DNA of 64,000 nucleotides from Apodospora peruviana (GCA_033439685.1 JAUEDM010000007.1:992001-1056000); one strand, 5' to 3'; counted from the stretch's first letter, positions 34,885-46,864 are shown. Translations and numbers: made by a program. Notes: generated from the sequence alone by a model not told the origin.

Positions 34885-35716
34885 TTAAGCAGAGAAGTCG
34901 CGGGCCTTCTTGGCGGTGCCCTTGTAGACCGGAGGGCCGGGGATGACATATGTCTGGGGGATCTTGCGATCGTTGATCGGGACCTGGAACATCAAACATT
35001 AGCAAATTAAATGTCTATAATTTTCGATTGAGGTTTCTCACCTTGATATTCGAATCGCTGGCCTTGCAATAGCCGGGAATGGCGGCCTTGTAGCTGGCGT
35101 CTGGCTGGGCGGTGCCGGAGCCGGTGACGACGAGCTGGGCGCACTCGGGGTAGAACTGGGGCGCGTTCGCCTGGTGCAGGGCGATCAGCTCATGGCGGAT
35201 CAGGTAGTTGCCGGCGGCGAGGCCCTGGGGGATCTTGCTGGTCCAGCCCTTGTTGCCGCCGACGAGCTTGGCGATGTCCCAGCCCGAGGGCGTCTCGCTG
35301 TCGAGGAAGACCTTGACGCCGTCGCCGTGGAAGCCGGCCTCGTCGATCTTGAACCAGTTGGCGCCGGAGCCGTCGCAGGAGCTGAAGGCGCCCGCACACT
35401 TGTACATCCAGACCAGGATCGGGCCCTGGCTGTGCGTCCACTGGCTCCAGATGGCCTCGACCGAGTCACCCGGCGCGGCGGTGGCGTTGAGCGTTGCCGA
35501 CGTGCCGCCGTTGCAGCGCAGCTTGGCGTCGCTGGCCGACGTGATGGGATTGTAGTCAGACCATTGGCGCTGGATGACGTTCTTGGAGTTGCCGGGGGAG
35601 AAGCCTTGGTATCCGTCGTATTTCTTGCCGGCGATCACGTAGCTCGTGACGGCGCCGTGGGCGGCAACCTCTGCCGCAAGCAGAGCAACTGCGCTAAAGG
35701 TCGCGGAGAAGAGCAT
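34885..35716 (-). CDS. AA9 lytic polysaccharide monooxygenase
   Basis: Copper enzyme that oxidatively cleaves cellulose or related glucans. Two exons (35716-35042 and 34983-34885) give 257 residues. The signal peptide MLFSATFSAVALLAAEVAA ends just before His20, which becomes the N-terminal His of the histidine brace after cleavage. The second brace His is His95 in WTHSQGPILVWMYKC. The axial Tyr is Tyr189 in APQFYPECAQL, with His175 in the preceding strand. Cysteines at CNGGTSATLN and YPECAQL match the conserved disulphide pattern. The intron is near the 3' end and joins NIK to VPINDRKIPQTYVIPGPPVY, a typical AA9 C-terminus. No CBM1 module is present. A run of about 15 A in the leader lies just upstream of the start. 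Family call secure; regioselectivity not readable. Confidence 0.95.
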
Positions 35717-37509
35717 GGCTGGTGTGTTTGTTTGTCTGTGGGTGGGAGCGTAACACCAAAAAAAAAAAAAAAAGAATGAACTTCAAAAGTGTTTGATTTT
35801 GGTTTGTGCAGACAAGAGAGGGATGAAGCCAAAAGGACAAACACTAACACCAGTGCCGACTGCCTCAGCACCTATATATCAACGAGTCCCTACCAAAGAC
35901 CTACTCTAATTCACCGTTACACCTTCCTTGGCAGTTCTGGCTTGGTCTGCAGTGGTCTGGTGCGACGCACCGGTACGTGCAACGCCACATAGCCAGAATG
36001 GGGCCCCAGGTTTTCTTCCCCAGGTTTTCCACCCCAGGTGGTTCCGTGGATACGCCTATCAAATTTCTGGCGGCTAATATCAACACCACAGCACTTGCTG
36101 GGGTCGTTATATTGCGCCTTTTATACACATGATGCGCTGACAGGCCAGGTGACTGGTGGAAACCCCGATTCGGCATTCGGCAAGCGATTGCATTAATATA
36201 TTCGAGAAGGATACTAGCCCGCATTTCATTTACAAGCCAAGCCGCGCGCCGCCACGTCCGTCTCTTGCTGTCTCTACATTTTCTACCCACCGTCACTGAA
36301 AAGAGCCAAGAAGAGAGAATTTCAACCTGCCGGCTTCCCATGCCGTTTTTCTATATTGCACTTGAGCCGTTGGGCTCGCATTTCTGCACAAGGTGCCGAT
36401 GACGACGTTCACGCGGCAAGGCTTCTCCCTCACTTTCCCAATAACAAAGCATGGTGGTGGTAATTACTCGCGTGGGGCAGGTCACTCTGGCATCTTAGCT
36501 ATCCGGATAACCAACGCCCTCACTCATCCTTCAAGATTGACCGCGACATACGCGAACCTTGGACAATAAATGAACCACCGAGCGAACCACCACCCACCCA
36601 CATCCAACCCAATAGCGGATGATGATATGCCGAACCACACCTCGCACTTACTCACGGCAAGGCAATTAGTGCCTAGACTTCCGTGCTTAAACGATGGAAT
36701 CGGTCCATTTGCGCGCTTGCAGCAGAACAGAGAGAGAGAAAGAGATTCGGGCACCTTCCATTTCATGTTCTCTTTAGATGGAGCCAGCCAGCCTTTCGGC
36801 TTGGGATTCCGGGACGGGCAAACCCGTACCACGCTTTGTCTTGTCGCGCGGCGCAGGTCTAGTGCAAGCCAGTGATTCGCATGAATCGTTTTGCATTTAT
36901 TGTCTATCTGGAGGAGTCTGAAGTTCATTAAGGCCAGGTACTAACCGCCATAACTGATGATTGATGCCAACAAGCCAATATGCAGCTCAAAGGAATTTCC
37001 AGGGAATCAAGCCTCATTTTTAATCAGAGGACATCTCGACTGAGTGTGCCCATCCGTTTGGCATGTCTGCACGGCGGCCTGACTTAACCGTGATCGAACT
37101 GATGTCCACGTCGATAAACAACACGCCTTGGCACGCTGCTAATTAATTCCAAACCCACGTCTTCTCGGCCCTATGCCTAGACTACTGACATCGTTATTCC
37201 CGGTTTCGATACATCTTTCGCAAAAGACAGGTTAGTGGCCGAGCGCACGTGCATCAGGTTGTCTACCCACCCACTCTTGATCCGGAATGAGAACCCGGCT
37301 GGCTTTGATATGTCCACCTAGGGAGGTAGACTAGGTAAATATTCGTCATATGAGATAATTCTAACAATGTAACTCCTGAAAGACATCCCATCCCCTTCCA
37401 AATAATATGTTATTCATAGCATTGTGCTTGTCAAACGCCGCACAGTCATGTTGTTTATGACAGGCCGTAATAGACCCAAACTTGGAACAATACACCTAAA
37501 AATTCATCG
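35717..37509. other. intergenic / shared upstream and downstream region
   Basis: About 1.8 kb. It begins with the AA9 leader, which contains an A-rich run at 35758-35774. A GAGAGAGAAAGAGA stretch lies near 36730. Open stretches on both strands (for example 36524-36928) look non-coding. No RNA gene seen. Confidence 0.4.
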
Positions 37510-37759
37510 CTAAATACCACCGTAATCATCATCGCCGTAATCCTCAAACAATGCAAGCCTCGACTCCAAGTCATCATCATCTGGCGGTCCTGGAAAATAC
37601 TGACTCAACCCATCCAACAAACCCAGCGACTCAAAGTCAGCATCCCCGTAATCGGTCTCCTGGGACAGCGGTGCAGGCCTGGTGTTCTCCTTCCCGTTGC
37701 TGCTACATGTAATTGCTGGACCAGCGCAACACTGCTGCACCGAGGGTGCCCTGTTTGCA

Positions 37760-37793
<34 letters not shown>

Positions 37794-40359
37794 GGATACT
37801 CCCAGGAGCCTGTTGGCTGCGTTTTTCCGCCTCCAGTCTCGCTCGCTGCCGCCTTTCTTGCTCAAGTCTCTCTCTCTCACACGCTTCCTGCTTTAACTTC
37901 TCTTGCTCAAGCTTCTCCTGCTCACGTCGTCTCCGCTGCTCTTCCTCGTACGTCTTCTTGCTCTGACCAAGAGCTATAAGGAGATTAACCCCATTTCCGC
38001 TAGACCCAAAGAACCGCGGCCTTTCTGGAGACGGTGGGCCCGGTACAGTAGGGGTTTCGGCATGGTTGTTGTCTGCCGAACCCCTAGGTGGCGGCGGACA
38101 AGGTGTTGACCTCCTTGACTGTGGTGGTGGCAGCACAGGCAGGGAAGGACTGCGCTCCGGAGCAGAAGCCTCCTCTCCTGATGATTGACGTGTATGTCTA
38201 GGGTTAAGGTTAGAGTGAACCGCATTCTCCTGTTCATGTATGACCCGCGGTGTAGTAGTCTCCTTCGTCTTTTGCGAGCGAGACGATCCATGTCGAGTAG
38301 TTTCTATCGACGCCGAGCGAAATCTCACGTGGTCTCGTCGAAGCTGTCCACCAGAAGACGACCCCGTAGGAGCACAGATCTGGCTGTGTAATATAACGCC
38401 GAAGCCTTGCCTTCGAAAAGAACGAGCCGTACCGCCACCACTCTTAACCTTAGTCGGCGTCTCAGTGGTCTCCTCCACGTCCCGAATGTCTTGCGAAGAA
38501 AGGACAAGATCCTGAGTAGAAAAGAACGGCAGCGACACGGGCTCGACTGCCGCTTTCATCGGTGCCACGCAGGGAGGGCTTGGGATTTTGCGAGGTGGCT
38601 GCCTCGCCGCCGGCGCCAGTGCTGACTTTGCGCTGAATGCGGGGACCGGCGGACGCTTGAATGTGGTTCTCGGTATGGTCACCAGAGCGACAGGTGGAAG
38701 CTTGGCTGCAGGACCTGGTGCCGTTGTGAGAGCTACGGGCGATCCGAAGTCTTCTTGCAGTTCTCGGTCAGCTTGAGATGGGGTAGGAAACAGATCATCG
38801 AGATGAGACATGACGAATAGCTGGGTGCTCGTTGGCGGTGCCATTTCATTGGACACAATGGCCGGTGATCGCTGCGCAGAAGCCGGATTGGGCGGGATTG
38901 GTCGAGGGGCTGGCGGCGGTGGATAGGACTGCCGTGGGAGAAATCTGGGTATTTGTATCCTCCCGGCTTGCGAGACAGGTGATTGCTTGAAGGTCGGAGT
39001 AGGTCTGAAAGGAGGAGGACCCGGGGGTCTTTCGCGAAACGAAGGCGCTTTTTGTGTCGATTGTTTCGGGTGTGGTGGTGCCATGGTCGGAGTCGAGATT
39101 TGGGCTTTGGACTGGTGGATTTGGCCTCGAAGCGCAACCGCGGGTTCTCGGGAACGTGTTTCACAACTTGACAATGATATCTCCGCAGGATATTTCGGTT
39201 GCGGTGGTGTCACTGTTGTTGATGCTGAGGTCTGGCCTTTGTGATGGGTTTGCCCTCCTGACTCGATGCGGGGTCGCATCGGAGGGTTCTCACAGAGAGA
39301 TGACGTTACCGGCGTGGCAGTTTTGGGACGAGATGGATTCGTAGGTGGCAGTTGGTCTCTGTGACGGGGTTGACTTGACCGCTCCTTTGGCGGCGCCATC
39401 GATTGCTTGTCATTAGGAAATGCCACCTGTTCAGTAGAAGATGTCGGAGGAAGTGTATGCGTGGTTGGCGTCGAGACTTGTTCGTTGGTACGTCTTTGGC
39501 TCGGGATCTCGACCGGCGGTTCTGCTAGCGGCTTCTTCCGAGTTTCCCGGTGCTCTTGCTCTGACGCTGGCAGCGGTTCTGGCGGGATAGGTGCGATGGC
39601 AATTGCTGGAGTAGGCTTTCCATCACCCCTTTGACCTTTTAATCCAGGTGATGCCGATTTGCCTTGCTTAGGCTCTGTTGCCAGTGTGCTGTCGTTGCCG
39701 TGCCCGTCCAATACAGATTTCGCCTCGACTTCGTGTTGTATGGGATGTGTGACACGTTGGATGACGGTGGAAGAAGTTAGCATCGGCCGTGATGACCGGC
39801 TTATGGATTTTTGACGGTCACTTTGGCTCAATCGCACTCGCTTGTGCGGGCTTCCGCCGTGCGGGCTTGCGCCGTGCCCCGACGTGTTCTCCTTGTCGGA
39901 TGCATCTCCTGTCGGTGCTCCATCTCTTCCATCGGACTCCTCGGCCAGGGCGTTGAGGTGCTGAATCTTGTCGCCAGCATTGTCGCGCTTCTTATTCGTA
40001 CCGTTACCTCGAACGAACCGAGCGATGGTGTCCTGGCTCGGGCGAACATCGACGAGGGGGAGACCTTTGCGACGCTTCTCATGCAATGCCTGTTGCTCCT
40101 TAGCCTTCTTCTGTTCGCGAGCAGCACGGGCTTTGGCAGCCTGTTTGTCCTTGTCGAGCTCCTTCCGAATGCGCTCTTGTTCTTCTCGTTCGATTCGGCG
40201 TTGCTCGGCCTTGGACAGGCGGGGTTGTCGGGTTTGTTGTCGGTACAGCTTCTGGGCTTGTTTGGACGTCATCGGTGGCTTGCTTTCCGGTCGCGACATA
40301 AGTCCCTGCATGCCCAACGGGTTGGGCACCACCGTAAATGTATTTTGTCGGGGCGCCAT
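37510..40359 (-). CDS. 949-aa disordered/coiled-coil protein with degenerate PIP-like motif, family not recognised
   Basis: Single uninterrupted frame. The ATG at 40359 has an ideal context (GTCACCATGG) and starts MAPRQNTFTVVPNPLG; an in-frame ATG at 40416 would add 19 residues. A strong charged coiled coil follows (SKAEQRRIEREEQERIRKEL, KARAAREQKKAKEQQALHEK). Next is VRPSQDTIARFVRGNG, where QDTIARFV resembles a PCNA-interacting (PIP) box lacking the last aromatic residue. The middle 600 residues are Pro/Ser/Thr-rich and disordered. A second coiled coil near residue 830 (TYEEEQRRRREQEKLEQEKL) precedes a serine run encoded by a CTG/GCT repeat (37762-37795). The acidic C-terminus reads FESLGLLDGLSQYFPG and ends EDYGDDDYGGI. 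The two ends look most constrained. Probably nuclear, but function is unknown. Confidence 0.75.
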
Positions 40360-41288
40360 GGTGACATTGTGTCGTCGTGTTCCACGCACTTTTGGCTGCA
40401 ATTGTTGTCTGGGCAATGTTGATGACTGGATGCGGAACTTCGTAGTCAGTGCACGACCACACGATGGACGCGGCTTGCCAAAATGGTTCCGCCCCGTTGG
40501 CGCGAAAGCGGAGGGAGGTCACGGGATCTGCAGTGCATTGGCGTTATGGTAGTGGGGCACCGGGGAAGAAGGAGGGGGGGGGGGAGGGGTCCGGGACCAT
40601 GGGGCTCTCAGAGTGGGTAGCAACTGTGTGGCACAGCCGGGTGGGGTCCAGTCAACGACATCCAAGTCTGGTGGCGTTAGGGGCTCCCATCCGTTTCAGG
40701 AAATATGTCAATAAGACGATACATTGAGGCAATCCGCTACTCTGCAAGAAATAAGTTGCTCAAAGTACCAAGTCAGTCGCTTCGCTTTTCTACAGCCGAG
40801 TTAAACATCAACTCTTAATTACGTGCAGCATTAACCTTGACTGGCTTCAGTCTTAAGAGCCAATTTTTCGACTTATACAGAGTAGTTTCTCTCATTACCT
40901 CAGCAACGCACCTAGTGTGATTATATAGCGGGCGTCTGCAACATATCGGGTTGGGTCTAGACTAGTCGAGATGATCTTGGAGGTCTGTTTCAGTCAAACC
41001 TGAGGTCTAGGATGATTGATTGGGGATGGTGGCACTGGAGATTGGAGAATCGTGCCATGAGTAAAGAAATTCTTGCTGAGAGGTCATTTTACTATTTGCT
41101 AACTTTCCTTCTGTTAATGTATAACGGAGAATCTAACTATGACTGGACTTTGTTGTTACAGCAAACTGGTTTGCCCACTTTGCAGCATATGGGTTTGGTA
41201 ATGCTTTCGCAAGTGTTGCAAAGCAGTGCCCTGTCATAGACCTATGAGTAGCCCCGCTCGTGTGATTATATAAATGATGCTAGTACGC
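40360..41288. other. intergenic
   Basis: About 930 bp. A G-rich stretch (GGAGGGGGGGGGGGAGGGG near 40570) lies upstream of the 949-aa gene, on the opposite strand to it. From about 40700 the sequence becomes AT-rich. No gene found. Confidence 0.4.
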
Positions 41289-44200
41289 ACCAGACTACTC
41301 AGGCACTTCATGCTTCCTTGTCCTTCATCATCATATTGCTTTTCTTCAAGTTCCTACGCCAATTCCCCAAACTCCTACCCCAGATCCTCCACATCGGATA
41401 CCCATTCAGAGGACTCAACTGAGCCGACTCATTGGTTTGCCAAAAGAGATTTACGAAGTCTACGAGTTGCAACCAGACGGGGATCATGATTGCGAGGGGT
41501 TTGAGCAGTACGGCCCAGGCGGGTTTCACCGAGTCCACATTGGGGATTGTCTGGGGGAGGATCACGAGAAACGTTTCCGCGTCCTGGCCAAGCTTGGCTG
41601 GGGAGGCTACGGCACGGTCTGGCTTTGTTTTGACACCAAAGCCAAACACCTGCGAGTTGTAAAGATATTGACGGCCGATGAGTCAGGCAGCCCCGACTGC
41701 GCCGAGCTCAAGACCTTCGACTACTTCCAAGGATTTGACCAGCAGGAGCTTGAGGACAACCACATCGCCGTCCCATTAGAACATTTGTTGCTCAATGGGC
41801 CTAACGGGGCACTTCTATGCTTCGTTTCCAAATGGCTTGGACCCTCGCTCCACGGCGTGTACAAGTACCTCGGTCACTGCGCCAAGTTGATGAAGGATTT
41901 CTGCTTCCAGTTGGGGACATCATTGGAATATCTTCATAGCAAAGATATATGCCACGGGGATTATCGCGCGTCTAACGTTCTGTTCCGTCTGATTGACGGC
42001 GTTGATGGCATGTCCGAAGAAGCAGTAATGGAAAATATGGGCAAACACATACTGTTCCGGAAAGCGAGAGAGTCTGGCCCGTAGAACGTCCCCGTCAGTC
42101 GGAACGTTCCGAGATACTTCGTCAAGTCTTGGTCGATGAGCTTCGGTTGCGGCCTGGTTTCGGACCAGATTGCCGTCATTGATTTCGAGAGTCGCATATC
42201 CGGCATCGATGGCCCCTTCCATAGGCTCTGAGACCGGGATTCCCCCACGATACAAGGCGCCAGAAGATCTGTTTGCGAGAGGCAGACCTCTCGGTCCGGC
42301 TACTGATGTCTGGACCCTCGTGAACATGATTTGTGAGGTTCGATGCGGATTCCTGCCGTTTCCCCTGCTGGACGCAAGCAAAGTAGAGAACGTCAAGGAT
42401 GCGCTTTACCATATGGAACTTGCCATGGGCCCAATCCCACCGGCCTTCAGACAGGCCTATTATGACGCACTGGTCGGCCTGGGGGATTCCAACATGGAAG
42501 GCCGTGACCCTGGGAGGGATTATCCTCTTACTTATGATGAGGACGAGGAGGAAATGCGGAGAGCAAAGAGGATCCTGGACTATGGCACAACACACAAACT
42601 GCACGTCCAAATATTGCAGGGAAGCCCGCCTTTACTGACCCCCAGAGAGGCCTGCGGCATTTCCGTTGAATGCATACAAGAATCAGCGGCGCAGGGAGGT
42701 ATGTTGCTGGACTACCATGGTGTGACGTTGACATCACAGGTACGAGAACTGAAGCCGGAGGAGAGATTCCAGAACCAGATATCTTTAGAAGAGTCTATTC
42801 TGTTATGGAATATGTTCTTGAAGGTGTTCCAGCGGGGTGCGAATCAGCGGATCTCTTTGGCAGAACTGCTGGACCATCGGTGGTTTGAGGGTCGGAGTGA
42901 TTGCCGACGACGACAGGCAGCCGCTGCACGAGCCCGCCGCAATCACCACCGGCACCGCCAGAGGCTCCAATGGTCCAGGGACCGGTAGACACAGTGTCGA
43001 CAGATGGCAATCCCGGCAGCGGTCAAACAACGCCCAGATCCGAGAACAAGGGAAAGTTGCCGCTCAGTTCGGAAGGTCCGGCACAGTCAGTCAACGGAGT
43101 GGAAGAGCGTCCCGGGACACAAGAGGAGCCGACTGTGGAAGAGCGCTTCCTGCGAGCAAATCCATTCTTCCAGCAGAATGGAACTTAGCCAGCGTCCTTC
43201 TTCCAAGATAATTCATATGACGAGAAGGATCTCTATGGCGTCAGTGACGGGTCCCAGTCTTCCGACAGTGTCGCCGCAAGTATGGATGTGGAAGAGAGCC
43301 TCCTCCGTGCGAATCCGTTCTTCCAGACGAACGCAGCTCAGCCGCTCTCTTTTTGCCCAGAGGATCCAGATGACGAGGAGGACGTCTATAGTATCAGTGA
43401 CGACGACAAGTCCTCCGACGGCGGTACCCCAAATCTGGATGTGGAAGAGAGCTTCATCCTAGCAAATCCATTTTTCTAGCAAGCTGGAGCCCAGCCATTG
43501 TCCTTCTCCCCCGAGGATTCAGATAACGAGGAGGACCTATACGGTGTCGGCGACGACGCCAAGTCTTCCGACGGTGGTGTCCCAATCAGGGATTTGGAAG
43601 AGATTCTCCTCCGTGCGAATCCGTTCTTCCAGCGAAACGCAGCTCAGTCACTCGCCTTTGCTCCGGGGAATCCAGATAACGAGGAGGACCTCTGCAGTGT
43701 CAGTGATGATGAGAGCTCTTCCGACGACGTTGTCCCGAATGCGGATCTGGAGGAATGCCAGTGCCCCTTTTGTGTACATCCCTTCTTCCGGCAAGATGCA
43801 CCTCAACCGATCTCGGATTCGCCGCAGGATCAGGATGGCGAGGAGGACATCTATGGTGTCAGCCACGACGACAAGTCTTCCGACGGTGTTGCTCCAGATC
43901 TGGATGTGGATGATGACATCTTTGGCCTGAGCGAAGAGCAAGGAATTCTCGATGCGCTCATCATGGATTTAGAGCACTTCTCAAAGCTCCGAGGCTCAGA
44001 GGAACCAAGCTGAGATTATCGCGGCGGAGAATGTCCAAGATTCTGTCGAGCAGAGTGTCGAAATTTAGATCAGCCGGGGCGAGGAATATCCTGTTCATGC
44101 AAACATGGAGGAAGTCGGCGAGTTCGGCAATGATGTCGACGCTTTGGTGGAAACGCCCACGACCGACGACACACCCGAGGCTGGGGATCCATATGTGATC

Positions 44201-44614
44201 GACGTGGCACAAACGGCAATTGACGTGGCACTAGAGGCGATCGATTAACTACTACAAGAGGTAGTCGACGAGTCACACGAGACAGTCGATGAGCCAGACT
44301 TAGCAGGTGGAGTCGATATCAGCAGCGGAGAAGCTTGGGGTCAACTCTCGGAAGAGCAGCCGGTCGTCGATCTGAGTATTTCAGCTAGGACGAGAAATAC
44401 CACCACAGTAATAATCTCGGAAGACGAGTACAATCTCAGTTATGAATTGCCCGAGCAAAGCGAGGCAGGTCCTAGCGACACATGGAGGCGGACTCGTCGT
44501 AGCCTCAGGGCTATATTTCGGACGGGACAAGATGAGAAGAAGAAAGGATTCTTCACTCGCAATTTTCGACGTTGGTTCGGCCTTAATCGTCTCAAAGAGG
44601 TCTTTCCGGACTGA
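41289..44614 (+). pseudogene. SRPK-like protein kinase with C-terminal acidic tandem repeats, decayed
   Basis: The kinase part is readable: QLSRLIGLPKEIYEVYEL, FHRVHIGDCLGEDHEKRF, VLAKLGWGGYGTVWLCFD (Gly loop), HLRVVKIL (Lys), EYLHSKDICHGDYRASNVLF (catalytic loop, HGD for HRD), QIAVIDFESRISGIDG (DFE for DFG), then GIPPRYKAPEDLFARG and QRISLAELLDHRWFEG. This is the fungal SRPK/CMGC-like group. A Pro-rich linker leads into about five repeats of roughly 51 residues (43135-43980), of type EESLLRANPFFQ, QPLSF, PDDEEDVYSISDDDKSSDGG. The tail ends basic (RRTRRSLRAIF, TRNFRRWFGLNRLKEVFPD) at 44614. In-frame stops: TAG at 42082, 43186, 43477 and about 44068, TAA at about 44248. Frame changes occur near 42225, near 42895 and near 44015. 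No valid start ATG is left in the kinase frame. Confidence 0.8.
43135..43980 (+). repeat. tandem repeat, about 153 bp (51 aa) unit, about five copies
   Basis: Unit starts are near 43135, 43284, 43438, 43591 and 43744, so the period is about 153 bp, a multiple of three. Each unit encodes EExxLRANPFFQ, then QPLSF and an acidic Ser/Asp stretch (DNEEDLYGVSDDDKSSDGG). The last unit has diverged (EECQCPFCVHPFFRQ). The alternation of a hydrophobic NPFF core with an acidic serine stretch looks like a linear-motif array, possibly casein-kinase-2 sites. The array lies in the tail of the kinase pseudogene. Confidence 0.85.
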
Positions 44615-45227
44615 GTCCATGCGGTGCTGAGATGAGGCGGACAGAGGTTACAAAGTTCTTGAGTTTACTTTGTAGAGGCCCAAAGGGGCACCTTTACAAG
44701 GACATGAGTTACGAAATTTCGCATGGGAATGATACCCGAGACAGGAGCGGTTCGTGTCATACAATAGTTACACAAATATCTTTCCTAGTACATCGATGTA
44801 TGTCTAGATGACTATAGCTGCCGATCTATTAGGTTAACGGAAATGGACATGGATATATCATGCATCTTTTTTTCGCTTCTCTACACATTTTTTAAATTAT
44901 ACACCGAGTTATATATGTACTTTAAACATGATTCCGACTTAATGTTCACATGAAAAACGGAAACTGCTCAGCAACAGAAGGTGAGTTAGGGCAACTAGGC
45001 GAAAACAAAAAATTCGGGTTATTGTTCCTTTATAACTGGGTCTAACATACTAACTACGAGGGAAATATAGCTCTCTGCCGTAGAGAGTTTACCTGGAGAT
45101 GGATTTCGTTCGACAGCCAATCTTTCTAGGGGTTATCCTTGTCATAACGTGGTCCACCCCCAAGCGGCGCACTTTTCGACCCGTTATACATCTCCATCTT
45201 CTGCACTGCATTTCTCCACAACTAACC
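44615..45227. other. AT-rich intergenic spacer
   Basis: About 610 bp, clearly AT-rich, no coding potential. I looked for a left terminal inverted repeat of the adjacent transposase relic and did not find one. Confidence 0.5.
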
Positions 45228-46308
45228 ATGGCAACCCTCTGTAAAGAGAGCCAGATCATCCTGGCAATTGAAGCTATTCAAAAAGACAAAAACCTCAGCC
45301 GCCGGAAAGCTGCAACAATCTACAACGTGCCCGAAGCTACTCTTCGCTACAGAATGAACGGACGAGTACCAAAGCCAGAGGTACGCCCTACAGCCCATCG
45401 ATTGACAGTCACGGAAGACAAGGCAGTTGTCCAGTACATATTGGACCTGGATACGCGAGGATTCGCGCCCCGACACGCTGGCGTTGAAGATATGGCCAAT
45501 TTGCTTCTCGCGCGACGCGACGGCGGACGCGTCGGCGTGCACTGGGCCGAGAAGTTCGTCAAGCGACAACCAGAACTCAAGACGCGTTTCAATCGCGCAT
45601 ACGACTTTCAGAGAGCCGTCTGCAAAGATCCAGAGCTTATTGGTGCGTGGTTTGAGCTTGTGCTGAAGGGTGGTGCCTCCCGCCGTTTCTCATTGTTCAA
45701 GGCTTATACCACCTCGCCAACTGGTATACCGAGGGCGGCCTTCCGCTCGACTGGGCTATCAAACCAACTTCCCAATGGGTGGACAGACAACGGAACTGGC
45801 CTTGAATGGATCAAACACTTCGATAAGCACACAAAATCACGTACGAAGGGTGTGTATCGGATGATTGTCCTCGATGGGCATGAGAGGCCGTCTCGCAATC
45901 TGAGTATATCAAAAATCGAATTGCCCGTCACCAGGGAAGCTCGCCAACACCAATTTTCACTGCTGTCGACCAGCTTGCGAAAGGGACACAGGCATTAGCG
46001 CATTCGGTCACCCTCATGGCAGCTGAGCTACGTGCCTTACAGAAGGCAAATGAGGCACTCAGCAAGTGCCGGAGGGCTAAAAAACACATGTACGTCTTGG
46101 AGGACCACTTACTGTAGGAGATGGACAAGATTTACTGGCTCAGAAGGAAGTGCAGGAACAAGTAGAGCGTGAAACATGTGAAAATAGTGGTCGGCGGATC
46201 AGAACGGAGACGGCTCCACGGCGTTGTGGCAAGTGTGGGAAGCCTGGGCACAATGCGCGCACGTGTCAGAAAGATGTGGAAATGTCTGATGTACATAATT
46301 CCGAGTAG
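45228..46308 (+). mobile_element. pogo/Fot1-type (Tc1-mariner) transposase relic, internally deleted
   Basis: The ATG at 45228 (CCATGG context) starts a Psq-type helix-turn-helix: ILAIEAIQKDKNLSRRKAAT and VPEATLRYRMNGR. A CENP-B-type HTH follows (FAPRHAGVEDMANLLLARRD, VHWAEKFVKRQPELKTRFNR). After CKDPELIGAWFELV the first DDE aspartate region is missing. Sequence resumes with the second catalytic block, TGLEWIKHFDKHTKSRTKGV and YRMIVLDGHE. Frame changes and a TAG (near 46118) interrupt the rest. The end keeps a CCHC zinc knuckle near 46222-46268 (RRCGKCGKPGHNARTCQ), common at the C-terminus of fungal pogo transposases. The element cannot make an active enzyme. Terminal repeats were not identified. 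Confidence 0.88.
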
Positions 46309-46636
46309 TTTCAGCGAATTGCAGTTGTTGTGGTGGTGCAATTGATGTTTCTTGTTATATGTTGTGGAAAAGTGGGCCGCTTGGGGGTGTACCACGTTAA
46401 AAGAGTGGGAAATGTCAAAGAAGAAAAGGAGGAAAAGGAAGCCAAGAAGCAGCACAACAGAATTTATCATATAAAATCCAAGCCAAGGTTTTCTAGTTAG
46501 TTCTAGCAGCGAAATAACGCTAGGCACGGCCTCAGACTAAGAAAACATAAATTAACGATTTAACTTCACTTCCAGTCCCCAAACGACCCGGGGCTACACG
46601 TCGATTAGACCCCGCGCCGAGATAATGAACTGTCAC
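46309..46636. other. spacer between transposase relic and MITE
   Basis: About 330 bp. It contains a GC-richer patch (46575-46625, CCCCAAACGACCCGGGGC...) that could be an end of the transposon, but no matching copy was found on the left side. Confidence 0.35.
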
Positions 46637-46864
46637 TACACTATTCCACGGTAAATAGTAGCCATCGGGTACTTACAAGGGTTGCAGCTTATGACTTTTG
46701 GGTGCTCCTAGTAGCGGTGCTGGAAATACCTATTTAAGCAGCAAAAGATGCCTTGTAAATACCGTCTCAAGTCCTACCAGCCGATCGCATAAGATGTCAC
46801 AGACAAGGATCTCACAGGGTTGTGCGAAGTACTCAATGGCTACTATTTACCGTGGAATGGTGTA
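46637..46864. mobile_element. 228-bp MITE with 38-bp terminal inverted repeats and TA termini
   Basis: The left arm 46637-46674, read on the minus strand, matches the right arm 46827-46864 at 35 of 38 positions. The shared core is GGCTACTATTTACCGTGGAA. Both ends finish in TA, as expected for a Tc1/mariner or pogo-type insertion at a TA target. The interior has no coding capacity. It sits about 330 bp from the pogo relic and about 515 bp upstream of the GMC oxidoreductase gene. Whether the nearby relic's family mobilised it is not known. Confidence 0.8.

Noticed and set aside
35174..35779. Long plus-strand frame opposite the AA9 gene
   Set aside because: Shadow of the GC-rich AA9 coding sequence.
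43135..43980. Acidic repeat array as a separate intact gene
   Set aside because: Two in-frame TAG codons at Gln positions and no good start codon; it continues the kinase relic after a frame change.
42082..44250. UAG stops in a kinase gene as sites of A-to-I RNA editing (UAG to UGG), known in sexual stages of some Sordariomycetes
   Set aside because: Tempting because four stops are TAG and a kinase is involved, but a TAA stop, at least three frame changes and a missing start codon cannot be repaired by editing, and the sister repeats have Gln, not Trp, at two of the stops.
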